Shown here piece after piece: positions 40,801 to 52,839 of a stretch of 64,000 bases of DNA (position 1 is the stretch's first letter; every line of letters begins with the position of its first letter). The translations under genes were made by a program, and so were the position numbers. Under the pieces are notes generated by a model. That model ran no database searches. It saw only the letters and a program-made list of their open reading frames with translations, and was not told the DNA's origin. The DNA comes from Paramecium octaurelia. Its lineage: Eukaryota > Ciliophora > Oligohymenophorea > Peniculida > Parameciidae. The stretch lies in assembly GCA_905182995.1 (NCBI GenBank), contig CAJJDP010000018.1, forward strand, positions 496,001-560,000. Reading direction: 5' to 3'.

Positions 40801-43800
40801 TCACTTTTTTCTACTTGGAATATGATTGATGAGACCTTCTGGTTCTTTTTCTAATGGAATTCCACGATTAACAACAATGTCTGTCGCTCGAATTTCCATA
40901 GAGATTGAACCTTCTACAGGGCATACAGCATGGCATAATGCACAACCGGTGCATAATTCTTCAATAATAGTTGGGAAAGAATTGAAATTGTCAAATTTAA
41001 TAGCTTAATAGCCAGAATCCAAACAAGTCAAATAACATCTTCCACATTTTAAACATGAATCCTCATTGATTTTCGGGACCAAAAAGTCTTCTCTTTTCAT
41101 TTCAGCAATATCTTTGATGTGGTGTAATCCAGTTCCAACAAGATTCTTGAGCTTATTACTAGAACTGAATGCAAAAGCGGACTTTTGTTTTTAAGAAGAT
41201 GGGAATTATCCTTTCCATTATTTTTAATTTAAGTTATATGAAGCATAAAGGTGAGCCTAAAAGCTAGTTTTGAGATCATAAAGGACTGTTGCGAAATCTT
41301 GATCTTAAACAGCTGAACAAATCTGAAAAGCAGATGCCCCATATCTAAGAAATGAGAGAGCATGATCTCCTTAGATAATACCACCACTTCCAAAGATGGC
41401 AAGATCTGGGATAGCTTTGGCCACTTCTGATGTTTTTCTCAGGGCTATAGGTCTCAACATTGATCCGCATCCTCCACCATAAGTGACATTGTTTTCTTCA
41501 CCAACAGCTGGCCAAGGGGTACCAAGAGGATCTGGATCCATTAAAGTTGGGAAGGTGTTAGTCAATGTAACTGCTTTTGCGCCTCCTTCTTTGGCAGCCT
41601 AGGCAATAACAGCAGAATCTGGATAGTTGGGAGTAATTTTAACAATAACTGGAATATCAATTTCAGAGGTAACCCACTGACATATATCTTTAACTATTTA
41701 TGGGTTTTCTCCACAAGCTCTACCCATTCCTAATTCAGTCATTCCATGAGGACATGATAAGTTCAATTCAAGCATATCAAATTAACCCTCATTCTTGCAT
41801 TTTCTGGTTAATTCTCTCCAATCCTATTCAATGTGTTAACACATAATACTGCCGATGAGTACATGATTGGGGAATTCCTTTTTAATAGCTTTGCTGCCTT
41901 CTAACCAATATTTGGCTGATTTCTCACTGATTAATTCAATGTTAGCATATCCTGGGTCCTATTTAAGTGGATCAGTAGTGCTTTTGTATATTCTTGGAGA
42001 CACATTGGTGATAGCATCTTTATCCAAAACAAAAGTCTTCACAACTGCAAAGCCCCATCCTTCCTAAAATGCTCTTTTTATCATAGGATATGAAGTGGTA
42101 GGTGGTGCTGAAGCCAAACCAAAAGGATTAGGGAAGTTAACTCCAAGGATATTAATACTAAGATCTATGTTGTCAATTTCTGTGGTGTAAGATGGTAGAT
42201 GATCAGGTGTTAATTATGAAATTGAGTATTTTTTCTATAAAAAGTTATGAATATGCCAAGAGGATGTTTTGCCATCATTGACTGCATCCACCAAATTAGC
42301 CACTCCAACAGCATCTCCACCTGCATAGAGCCAATCGTAACCTTTGACCTGGTGTGAATCGTTTATCTAAACAAAGCCATTCTTTTAATTTAAAAACTAG
42401 TCCAATTCTTTATTTTATATTTCTGAACCAAAGGCTGTGATCAAATAGTCAAAACTCATTGTTACTTTGTCTCCTGTGAGTTGGTACTTCAAGTTGAAAG
42501 CATCGTTATTAACTGGGAGATTTTACTCTAATTCAATTTATTTATATTAGCCATCGACTTCTATTAATTTAAGTGGCTATTCATAAGGTATGAAATTGAT
42601 GCCCTCATTCTTAGAGGGAATCAGAATCTCGTCATTTGCTCGAATGTCCTACCATCCCCTTCTAAATATGACGCTTACTCTTTGTGCTCCACACCTGTAA
42701 GCTGATCTAGCACAATCTAATGCTGTATCTCCAATTCCTAATACTATAACATGTCCTGAGAGTTTTGGAGTGGCCTCTACGTCCTTATCTTGCTTCACAG
42801 CCTTATTCACTTTGGGCAAAAAGGACTTCGAATTTAAAATGTGACTTTATTAGTATATATGTCCTAGTCCCTTTTTTGGCTCATTAAGCCCACATCCAAG
42901 GAACACACACTCATATCCCTCCTTCCTTAATGACTCTATTGTGAAATCCTTCCCTAATTCCTTTCCAAAAACAAATTTTATTCCCAGTTGTTTCACCTAT
43001 TCGATTTCCCAATTAATGTCATCTACTGGGGAACGATTCATAGGGATTTCTGATACTACTAATCCTCCAGCATGTTACTATTTCTCGAAAATAGTAACAT
43101 TTTTGTATCCCAATCTTCCTAAAAAGGTAGCACAGGATAACGAGGCAGCGCCAGCTCCAATTAAGGCTATGGATGAATCGAATACTATATGGTCATTTTT
43201 CGGCAATTTAGGATCTCGAATCTGTTTAACACCCATTTCCTAATAGGTTACTAAGGGTATTTACCTTAAACATTGAGACTGCGAACTCTTAGAGCTTATT
43301 GATTTTAATAGCACCTTTTTCACTAGATGCTACATTACAATTTCTGGCACACAATTCACTTATTGGGCATAATTATCCACAACTCAAGCCCAGAGGATTG
43401 TCAGTTAATATGACTTTTGCTGCTCCATACCTATAATAGATTGTTAAACCGTTTTATACCAATTCTTTTTCTCTATGTTGTAAATGAAACTTTTAATGTC
43501 GATGGATGTACTGCATCCTTTTTAACAGGGTGCATCGGTGCATTTTAGACATCTTTAAGCTTCTCTGATTGCTTCGCCTATTGTAAGACGACTTTCATCT
43601 TTTTTCCAGTTTTTATTTTTTTCACACCCTTAGCATTTTCCTGTTCTATCAAAGCATTTTGAATAGTGCTCCCTTTCTTTCGTGTTTCTTATTGTAGCAA
43701 GGGATATTTGTTTAGGAGCGGATGATAAAACATTGCGCTCTAAAAATTCAGAGAAATCCAAAATGTTTTTGGTTGACCCAAAAGATTAGTTACGCTTGCT

Positions 43801-43824
43801 TAGAGAAAGTATGTGGCGAATCAT
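40801..43824 (-). CDS. DPYD: Dihydropyrimidine dehydrogenase [NADP+]
   Basis: 989 residues (human enzyme about 1,025); introns 43431-43459 and 43240-43264. It catalyses the first, NADPH-dependent step of uracil and thymine breakdown. N-terminal Fe-S domain: [14 protein letters not shown] and [18 protein letters not shown], with KLQEFA at the place of the Gln ligand. FAD and NADPH-binding domains follow ([30 protein letters not shown]). The TIM-barrel FMN domain has [20 protein letters not shown], where the Cys of RACG is the expected catalytic base region. The C-terminal ferredoxin-like part has [11 protein letters not shown] and [11 protein letters not shown] for two [4Fe-4S] clusters. The N-terminus, [15 protein letters not shown], is basic and amphipathic, which might direct it to mitochondria; the human enzyme is cytosolic. 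Confidence 0.97.
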
Positions 43825-43946
43825 AAATTTAATTATGTAATCACTTATTCATCATGATCCCTTATAAGGTACACAATTGATAATATTATTTGATTATTGA
43901 GATAATAATACGTATTAATTTATGATATAATATTATTAATCATTTT

Positions 43947-44114
43947 TCAATATTACATAATTGATAAAATAGTATTAAAAGCTCGAGAATCAAGATAAGG
44001 TGAGGAGAACATCAAACCAGCTAAAGAAGTAATCTCAGTGAAAAACGGTAATCTAAAATATTAACTATACTGTCTATAAGATTTTGTCTCGAGTATTTAA
44101 CGTATAGAAGACAT
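43947..44114 (-). CDS. Possible small protein, 55 residues
   Basis: ATG 44114 to TGA 43947, no intron. It begins MSSIRQILETKSYRQYSQYF and ends with a mildly hydrophobic half (LPFFTEITSLAGLMFSS). It lies between DPYD and the tRNA, all on the minus strand. The stretch is richer in G/C than its surroundings, which favours some function, but the plus strand is open too and a 7-bp inverted repeat (43982-43988 with 44087-44093) could mean a structured RNA instead. No family recognised. Confidence 0.4.
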
Positions 44115-44373
44115 GGCAAAGGAGGCCGTATGATGTATGATTATTATTATAATTTTAGTGATCAATTATTAGAAAACCTATTAAAAAAATAAGAAATTTA
44201 ATAATTACTTAATTTCATATGTAGATGTTTTAAATTCTTAAACAATATTTAATAAAAATAATCAAATAATCGATCTCATTAGTTTAATTAGTAATAGAGT
44301 GTTCATTTTTCACATAATTATATTTTATGAAATCAAGCATTTAGATTATTTTTAGCATTATAAAATTAATAAT

Positions 44374-44382
44374 AAAAAAAAT
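44374..44382 (-). terminator. RNA polymerase III terminator of the tRNA gene
   Basis: On the minus strand a run of eight T follows the 3' end of the tRNA after two bases, the usual Pol III stop signal. Confidence 0.8.
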
Positions 44383-44463
44383 CGTCAGCTGCAGGATTCG
44401 AACCTGCGCGGGTAAACCCAGTGGATTTCAAGTCCACCGCCTTGACCACTCGGCCAAACTGAC
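44383..44463 (-). tRNA. tRNA-Ser (anticodon UGA)
   Basis: 81 nt, no intron. Acceptor stem GTCAGTT pairs with AGCTGAC, followed by the discriminator G typical of serine tRNAs. The anticodon stem GTGGA/TCCAC carries loop CTTGAAA, anticodon TGA, decoding UCA. The long variable arm (GGGTTTACCC) is the class II mark of tRNA-Ser, and the T arm is GCAGG/CCTGC around TTCGAAT. CCA is not encoded. The internal A and B boxes drive Pol III transcription. Confidence 0.96.
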
Positions 44464-45123
44464 TTCTATACTGGTATTTATGATCAAAATATAATATACA
44501 TCATATGGAAAATAATGTAATATAAAAAATATATAAAGTAAATGAAAATATTTGAAGATAAAATATTAGCCAATTAATTGGTGAAAAAATTAAGATATCT
44601 TATTTACGATTGCTGGACATTAAATAGTATTAATAAGTGTTCTAGAAGCAATGTTGATTTATATTTTGTATTGATTGCTTTCAATATTATTATAGTATAT
44701 TAAAGAAGGTTTGAGAATCATTTTGCATAAATAATTAGAAAAATAGGGAAATTCATTTAGTAATAATATTATTTTATATCAAAGTATTATTACTTTTTAT
44801 GTTAAAATATTATTTAAGAATTAATTAATAATATATTAAAATAATTTGAGTAAATATGAAAATAATACATAATTATAGCGATGTATTAAATGGTATGTAA
44901 TAATGGTATAAAATGAGAGTGATAGATTTTAAGGATTATTTATTAGTAAAATTCATTTAAAGTAGATTAGCTTATTTTAATTATTGCTTAAGAACTTTAA
45001 CTTGAGTGTGCTTTTATACAATTGACACAATTTAGTCCAGAAACAGATGCAGAAAACGAAAAAGGGAAGAAAGGGATTGATTTAATTTCTAATTTCTTTT
45101 TTTTTTCTTAATTTGATCCTTTC
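44464..45123. other. AT-rich intergenic region, no gene seen
   Basis: 660 bp upstream of the tRNA and downstream of the SR protein stop. No motif, repeat or long frame with support. Confidence 0.5.
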
Positions 45124-45814
45124 TCATTTAGATGAAGATGATTTATTTGACTAGCGTTATTTATTGCTGACTGAAGATCTGGACCTTGAATTGCTTTGTG
45201 ATCTTCTGCAGCTGGTGCTTTTCTTTCTCTTGTTGTCTCTTTTTGGACTTCTACTTCTTCTGCTGTACTTGCTTCTCTTCTTTGCATCTCTTCTCCTTCT
45301 AGAGTGAGAAGAGGAATAAGAGGAATATGAGCGAGATCTCGAATTAGATCTTTTTGATCTTCGGTGTCTCAAAATAGTGAATGTGTTAATACCTTGATCT
45401 TGAATTCGAATATCTTCTTCTTCTATTTGGTGATGTTCTATTGGGACATTCTCTAGCCCTAACATAATAAAACAAAGCAATACCAATGACCACCTTATCC
45501 ACACTTGAAACACTCGTCATTTTGTTAAGGACCACTGCGTCTGCCTTTGTGATTGTCCACAATATCTACTTTAAGCTTTTATCCATTAATTTGTTGTCCA
45601 TTCAAAGCTGAAATGGCATTCTGGGCTTCTGATTCGGCAGAGAAAGTCTAGCTATAGAGGGTGAAATTCGTACTACAAATGAATAGGAGCCTTTATAGGC
45701 AACATCCTTGATGCTTCCATATTTCTTGAAAATATCTTTGATGCCCTTCTCATCTGGTATTTTATTACGACTGTATCCAGCAACAAACAATTGATTTGGC
45801 ACTATCTCACCCAT
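45124..45814 (-). CDS. SR splicing factor: RRM, CCHC zinc knuckle and RS domain
   Basis: 204 residues; introns 45648-45673, 45459-45483 and 45368-45392. It is a nuclear pre-mRNA splicing factor type. RRM (residues 8-75): QLFVAGYSRNK (RNP2) and GSYSFVTFSAESEAQNAI (RNP1 region), then LNGQQINGQKLKVDIVD. A CX2CX4HX4C zinc knuckle follows (ECFKCGQGGHWAREC), as in SRSF7/RSZ proteins. The last ~90 residues are an RS domain (SRSRHRRSKRSNSRSRSYSS), ending in KSSSSK. Such a tail is the substrate of LAMMER kinases, one of which is at 11890-13185. The start codon is only 29 bp from the divergent WD40 gene. A TTACAG just upstream of the ATG could be a 5'-UTR splice acceptor. Confidence 0.93.
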
Positions 45815-45843
45815 GCTGTAAGATTTAAATTTTTTAATAATTA
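45815..45843. promoter_or_regulatory. 29-bp divergent intergenic region (both start codons)
   Basis: Only 29 bases, A/T-rich, separate the ATG of the SR protein (minus) from the ATG of the EF-hand/WD40 gene (plus). 5' UTRs and promoter elements of each gene must lie in or overlap the other transcription unit. Confidence 0.55.
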
Positions 45844-48800
45844 ATGAACAATTTACTTAAACGATTCGAACCATCCTTAACAGATGTGATCAAGTAATAT
45901 AAGGGAATATGAAATAGGTATCTCCAAGAACATTAAGACATGATCTTAATTGAACGCAACCCGTATTAGGCAGATAGATTGATGATGATGTTGGATAACG
46001 AGAAACTGGATGCTTTGGACAAGGAGTTTCATGAACATCCGAATGGTATTGAGTTACCAAATTTCATATGGTTAATGAAATGTGCAATCTCGCATGCTCC
46101 TGAGGATAAATATGAATTAGTTAATGGATTGATAAAGTTGTTTCAGGATATAGATATAAATGGGGATGGCCATATGGAATGGGCTGAGTTCACTTAATAT
46201 ATCATTGATGCAGTTATTGGTTCGAAGGATGCTTAACTTTACGATACCAGATTCGAGAAGGAGAGGGAACTGACAGAAATTGAAGTACTTGACAGGGCCT
46301 ATTCAAGAAAATCTAAACGCTACATCCCTATGGCATAAGTAGATGATTCTAATCACAAGAACCCAATCAAGAACGTAAATCTAATTATCAAAATCTTAGA
46401 TTGCCTACTGCGCATAATTAGATAGTGTTATTTGCTTGGAATAAAACTCGTAACATTTGAGATTCTACACTCCTGAGTGTCAGGATAAGAAGTTTACCTT
46501 GGCACCTGAATCCGAATAAGGGAAAATATTCATCTTACACTTCCATACTGTTGATAACTACATTGCAGCAGTTACAAGTGATAGACAATTGATATTTTGG
46601 GATGCAACAACATTTAAAGTCATTAAATAATTCAAGTAAGAAGTGTTATAGACTGGCATCTGGTACTTCCCTTATCATGAATTATGGGTAACAGCTGGAT
46701 CTGATTACAATATTAGAGGATGGAGTATACCTTGGAATGAAAAGGATTCTAAAGGATAAGTAATTAAATTCTTGAATGCTCATACAAAACAAATAACAGA
46801 TATTGTTGAATTGATTAGTCCTAAACTACTGGCATCAGCAAGTTAAGATGGTAAAATTAAGTTGTGGGATATGCAGGATTAGAAATTTATAACAGAATTG
46901 AAAACACCAGCTCCGTCAAAAAGAGGGGTTAAAGGATTAAGTTACAATCAAGATTATGGATCAAATCTAATTAGTTATGGATTTGAAACTTATATCAATG
47001 TTTATTGTCCAGAAGTGTCAATAACTAGAGCATATATTGGAAGATTGGAGGGACATTCTTCATTAGTGGTGACTTGCAAATTCATTCCCCAATCTCCTAA
47101 TTGTGTTAGCATCGATGATCATACAAATATTAGAATATGGGATATTAGATAGATGAGTAGTGTGTAAGTGATACCAAATGATTAATAATCCTTAGTAACT
47201 GATTTGTGTATAATAACAAGGACTGATAGATTTGTTTATTCAGGAAAGAGATTGAATTATTTCTACAATGCTGCTTAAATGAGTAGTAATTAGAAATAGA
47301 AAGGACCTAATGAGGAAGTGTATCCAATAAATGTTGAATTCAATATGTATTTCAATTAATTCATTGTTCTAACTAAATTTGATTTGAGAATATATGATGC
47401 AATGGGTGGTAAACTGAAGAAAGTGATGAATGAAGTATTTGATGACAAAATACAATTGGATTTATCAACATTTTGCTTAGGAGGAAGGCAGAGAAAACTG
47501 TTCATAGCTGACAATGCTGGATTGATCAGATAATATAACATGAAAACAGGAGAGTTTCTTAAAAAAGTTAATATGCATAATGAAATTGAGAATTCGGAGT
47601 TTGCTAATAAATTGGCTAATATCAAAAAAAGAGACACATTGGATATCAGTTCAATCATATTCTTGCAAGAAGAGAAACTGTTGATATCTGCAAGTCAAGA
47701 TTCCACTATTAGAATATATGATGAAACTGATCCTGAAGAATCAATCCTACTAAAGGTATTTTGTGGTGGACATTAAAATTCTGAAATCCTATCTATGGCA
47801 TTCAGTCCTAATTTCACAATGCTAGCTACTGGAAGTGCAAATGGTTTGATTTCTCTATGGGATTTTGAAACAAGTAAATTATGTGGAGTCCTTAATACTC
47901 CATAACCATTGGCAGAGGTTACTGCTCTAGAATTTGCAGATCCATATCCTGTCTTAGTGAGTTTGTAAGGAATACTCATAAGCATCTGGAATATTAAAAC
48001 TAATAAATGTCTGTTAAGAATCCATACCAATCCCTAGCATCCCATGTTATCTGTAGCCATCTTCTCAGACATATCAAGTGGACCTTCAAGATAGGAATTG
48101 TTACCTGAATTTTCAGGTCCTTTGGTCGATAAAACTGCTCAGGATAAAAAATCCAAGTTAAATTTATAAGAAGAACAAGAGGGGTTAATGAAGGACATTT
48201 AACAATATGATACTGAATAACATCAAAATAAAAGGAGGGCCTTACTCTACATGGGAGATTAGAAGGGATATATGCATATTCTATCACTAACAGAGTTTTT
48301 ATAGAGAAAAGGAATTACTGAGATGGAAAAATTAAAGAAGGGTCATTCTTATTAATTAAAGAGGAAAGACTTGATAGATGTATCCAAGAGTATTGAAACA
48401 TTCTTAGTATAAGAGGAGAAACAATCGAACCCTGTTCTTACTTGCAATATCTCTGCTTTGCTTATTAGATAATGGGTGGCTCATAGTTCTGCCATTGTCA
48501 AAATCAATAAAGTTCGAGAGTTAGTCTCATTCATCAGTTCATCGATGGATAAACACTTTAAGATATGGTCGATGAAAGGAGATTTATGGTCTGATATAAG
48601 TTTGGCTAAATATGATGGATCCAATTATTGGAAGTTCCCTTTTGATTGGGTAGGCTAAAAATTAAAGGACATTGAATTGGTATTTGATGCTCTAAAATTG
48701 ATTGAAAAAGAGAACCTATCTCCATACGAAAAGGAAAGAGTGAAGGTCAGATTTCTGGTTAATAAGTATTTTAATGAAGCAACACTGGAAGAAATGCAAA

Positions 48801-49598
48801 GAAATTATGCTTAACCTGAATAGGTGATAGTTCAGAGGGAGAAAAAGTAAATATCTATTAATAAAAGTTAGACGTCTCATTTAATCATAGTCTTAGCCAA
48901 TGAACATAGCTTTGAAATCGATTGCTGAACCATACAAAGAATTGACACAAAAAATGAAGGATGATCAATTGAAAAAGAAGAAACTAGAATTACCTGAAGT
49001 ATAGGAAGAACCCAAAAGACCTCAATCCTAACATGGGCTAGTTTAGAGATTGATCCTTGCATTCAATGACAACAAAGACATAGCCAAAGAGGATGGAATT
49101 GATTCCAAAAAGAAACAAATTAATAAAAATGCTCATTAAAAGCGTATCTAAGAATTACCACAAATGAAACCCTCTACTAGTCATTCAACATTCTTATAAA
49201 AATATCAAAGAAATTATAGATTCATTTAAACTCAAGTTTAGACTAGACCACATACCGAATCTAAGAAATATAAATTTGTTCATGATATCAAATACTAATT
49301 TGGAGAATCTCAAAGAGCCATGAAGATCAAATATTATCAAAACTCTCTTAAATTTTAATCTATAAGTCCATAAATGTTATGTGATGACAATGAAATTCTA
49401 TAGATGAAATGCAAATTCTACAAAAAATAAAATGAAGATCTCATCGAATCAGAATCATCTGATAAATCTTATGAAGAAGATGATCTTGGACATCCAAAAT
49501 AACATAAACAAATTATTGCTAGTCATAATTTCTTAAACAATGCTCAAAAGAACGATCACAAAGTATTAAATACAAAAAAAAAGATTTTTGTTGTCTGA
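45844..49598 (+). CDS. EF-hand and WD40-repeat protein (WDR49/WDR64-like)
   Basis: 1,226 residues; introns 45894-45917, 46375-46399 and 48847-48871. After an N-terminal helical part there is one canonical EF-hand, DINGDGHMEWAE (about residues 105-116), with Asp, Asn, Asp and Glu ligands, so calcium binding is likely. WD40-type repeats run from about residue 165 to 960 (QLIFWDATT, DGKIKLWDMQD, HTNIRIWDIRQ, STIRIYDETD, GLISLWDFETS, DKHFKIWSM), forming probably two propellers. The last 250 residues are Lys/Gln-rich and disordered. EF-hand plus double WD40 is the layout of WDR49/WDR64 and related ciliary or flagellar proteins; that role is inferred. It reads as one frame between introns with no TGA. 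Confidence 0.9.
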
Positions 49599-49623
49599 TC
49601 TATTATTATTATAAAATTAATAC

Positions 49624-50310
49624 ATGAAAAGTCGCTATTCTTTATCCCATCAACCCAGTGTATCCAATATTAATCAGAATGTCAATTCAATCTTAGGAAT
49701 ATCTTCTTAATATGATTTTGAAAAAGGAGTCTTGATTAATGTACCCATACAATTCCCTGAAATCAAGAAAAACCCTTCTCAAAAACATCCTAAGTAAATA
49801 AAGCATCAAGATAAACTTGATAAATTTTTTGTCGTTTCAGCTAAGCATCCTGCCAAATCAAAGGATAGTTCTCGTCAAAAGAAACCTTTACCCTATTAAT
49901 TGATTAAAGTACAACCACCACCATTAGGATATTATAATTGTAATGAAAGTTATATAAACTAAAAATCCATTGTTGATATGAGCAAACAATCCTCATTTAG
50001 AATGCAATTAAAGAAAATGAAGAGTAATAGTGTCGAATAAGTTGAACCATTATCTTCAAAAGTAAAATAAGAATTATAAAATTAAAATCAAACTAAAAGG
50101 TCTCCTCCTAAAATAGCAAAATTATCAAACTTAAAATTACAACAATGGATTCAAAGAGAACTAGAACAATATAAAGAAAGCAAAAAATTTGAATAAACCA
50201 CCTATAAAGGATCTATGTCAGATGAAAAAATAAAAAGTGATAACTTTTAAAGATTATTTGAATTAACTTCTTTAAGATCTAAGAACTCCTATGCTAAATT
50301 TTTCTTTTGA
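49624..50310 (+). CDS. Hypothetical basic, disordered protein
   Basis: Intronless, 228 residues, starting only 25 bp after the preceding stop. Ser/Lys/Gln/Pro-rich; a conserved-looking patch is PPPLGYYNCNESYINQKS, and a helical segment is LQQWIQRELEQYKESKK. The proline-glycine-tyrosine patch resembles short motifs of microtubule inner proteins and other ciliary proteins, but this is a weak likeness. No membrane segment. It could be co-expressed with the upstream EF-hand/WD40 gene simply through proximity. Confidence 0.65.
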
Positions 50311-50619
50311 TATTTAATAGATATTCTTAAAATTTATATAGATATATTTGTCAAATAGTATTTTAGATAGTTCTACTCATTGCAATTTTTCTATAGTCTC
50401 AATAACATCAGAATATATATAAATTGATTACTGAGATCATAAATTAATTGATGGAGAATTAATTGTTCAATTAAATGATATCTATATTTATGTATGTTTA
50501 ATTCAATAAGAAATAAAGAGAAATACTTAGAAGAAATCTAATAAATTTAGATTAAAAAATTAAAATATAGTTTTTATACTAAGAAAGGTCAATAAATATC
50601 AATAATTAATTTTATTTTC
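50311..50619. other. Short convergent spacer, nothing seen
   Basis: 309 bp between the stops of two convergent genes; AT-rich and featureless. Confidence 0.5.
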
Positions 50620-52357
50620 TCACTTTTACATTAAAAATAACAACTCAGCGGCAATAGATCCTTTGAAATATTCTTAATTCACGAATAGGTTATTCATCAA
50701 GTTAACTTCTTTGTGCTTTTGCTCAATTAAAAGATTCACTAAAACATCGACTTGTTCTTTTGAAATAGAATGAACAAAACTAAATATCTTTGATAATTCA
50801 TTAGATATTGGTTGTAAATTTCTATTTCTCAATTTTATCTTTTCATCTCTTTATTAAATATTCGGATATATTCTATTCTTCTTTTGATCATACTTTTAAC
50901 ATATTTCAGCAATTTCATCCTCTGGACTCAATAGATTTGAATCGCATTCTTTTGAACACAATATACCTGAATCTTGTGGTTCTAGAACATTAGATTGGAT
51001 ATGATGAACTTCAACATCTGAAAAGATATTTGAATTTTGTTGAAGCAATAAATCACTAGGTCCTTACTACGTATTTTCACTAGCTAAGATAATGCTACTA
51101 AATTCTTTTTCAGATCTCAATTATTTAATCATAATTTATAAGGTTGAGTCAATGTTTTACTAATGGAAAAAGTCAACCTAAAAAAAGACAGAGTCCAAGC
51201 TCATCTTTGCTTATTCTAATTAACTTTAGAAATCAGTCTCCACCTTTTGCTTGGAATGCCTTACAATTAGATTTTTTTGTTAGCTGGTTTACATCAATTT
51301 AATCTTCTCTCTAATTCTTTATTCAAAAAAACTGAAAAACTAATTATTTAGTATATTTTCACAAATCCAAGTTGGCAAGACTGATTTCATAAAGTTATCA
51401 TCTTACTCCCATAAATCTAATAATAGGAATAGATTTCCTTGTGATTTTTCATTTAAGTAATTCAAAAAATGATTGGTATCTTCAACAATGAAATCAATCA
51501 AAAGTTTGAGAGACCCTGTAAATTTGAAATCGCTAATGCCTATCCATTAGAGATTGGCAGCATCAATATTCATGTCAATCACAGCATTAAATACCTGAAA
51601 GAAACATATTGTTTATTGGGTATGATCTCTTCTAGCAATCTAAAATTATTGCTTAATATAGTCGAGGTTTAACTATTGAACCATTGTACCCCAAAGTTTT
51701 CCGCCTATGGCTTCTATTTTTAGATTTGGCGAAATGATGGCGTAATTTTCATTAAAAAATTAATTGAGTGGTTATAGGTCATAGGCATCTGAGGTAGATA
51801 ATTTACATAAATGATTTTAAAAGTGCTCCCAAATCAAAACATATACTTTGCATTAAACATCAAGGTTTTAATTAAGTTCTTTGATGATTTAGTTGGCTAG
51901 ATTGCAATAGCAATTTAAGCCCTAATATAAGTGGACTAAATTATTTTAATAACAATTATCATATTCTTATTACAAACCTGAAAAGTTCATCAGCCTGAAA
52001 GTCTTAACGAATTCTTTATCCATGCTGATGTCCTTACTATTCTTGAGTTTAGAGTTGTTGCTTCTAATTAAAGAACACTAGAACGCTGAACTTATATAAT
52101 TAAGTAAGACATCCTCGTGGAAACTGATTTGTGGAGGTAAGGACTATTTTAGCAGATCTATTTTTTTTTTCCTGTAAATATTGAATATATAAATGTTACC
52201 GATTTTTTTCAAAGTTGTTGGGAAAGGAAATCTAAACATTCTTAATTTGTGCGAGGAATTGGGCATCAACATAGAACTCAACATCTTCAACAAGCAATTA
52301 TAAGCAAGAGAGTAGAGATTTTTTACAGTTACGATTGAGTGGTTATACTCCTCCCAT
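50620..52357 (-). CDS. Large soluble protein, unrecognised
   Basis: 569 residues with one intron, 52172-52199; the start ATG 52357 gives MGGVQPLNRNCKK. I checked codon phase at many points along the long second exon and it is continuous. Features: EFYVDAQFLAQIKNVQISFP near the N-terminus; a mixed hydrophobic/aromatic folded core (KIEAIGGKLWGTMVQQLNLD, GNLFLLLDLWEQDDNFMKS); a Gln/Lys-rich helical part; and a C-terminal region with acidic patches. No TM segment and no known motif. MGG could allow N-myristoylation, a weak hint. It may be a ciliate-specific cytoskeletal or regulatory protein; I cannot say more. Confidence 0.7.
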
Positions 52358-52839
52358 TTAATTAATTAATGAACTTTAGATTAGTATTCTTACTTCATTA
52401 TTTTACTATATAGAATGGAAACCATAAATTATGGAATAAATTGTATAAAATAATTATCTTTTCATCGTTCAGAGAATTTCTGAGCTCATTCTAATTTTAG
52501 AGCCAGAATATTTGAGGAAAGCCTATTATATTATTATTACAAATTTACATTTTATAATTTATTATGAAATATATATAATTCTTGAAAGTATGTCATCGAA
52601 AATCAAGGTATTCCTTATCCTCTGTAACGAAGTGAATGAATAGAAGAAGTGCTGGTAAAGTAAACGAATGATAGTTCGCTAAGAAAAAGAGGTTTAAATG
52701 GATTAGAAATGATTATGAAGTGACATTAGGTAAAAATATATGAATTATTAGAAATGATAATTATTAAGCTAGATTTTAATTGAAAATTAACAGTCGTAAT
52801 TTTGAAATAAATTAAAATTCAAATTGCACTTCGGAATTA
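52358..52839. other. Divergent intergenic region with one tiny open frame
   Basis: 482 bp between divergent genes. A short ATG frame at about 52590 and an overlapping frame with KKKRFKWIRNDYEV are visible, too small and unspliced to call. Presumably promoter sequence for both neighbours. Confidence 0.4.

Noticed and set aside
52590-52713. Tiny plus-strand frame with KKKRFKWIRNDYEV, like a small ribosomal protein
   Set aside because: The basic patch is short, in a different frame from the ATG, and no intron set joins it to a start codon cleanly.
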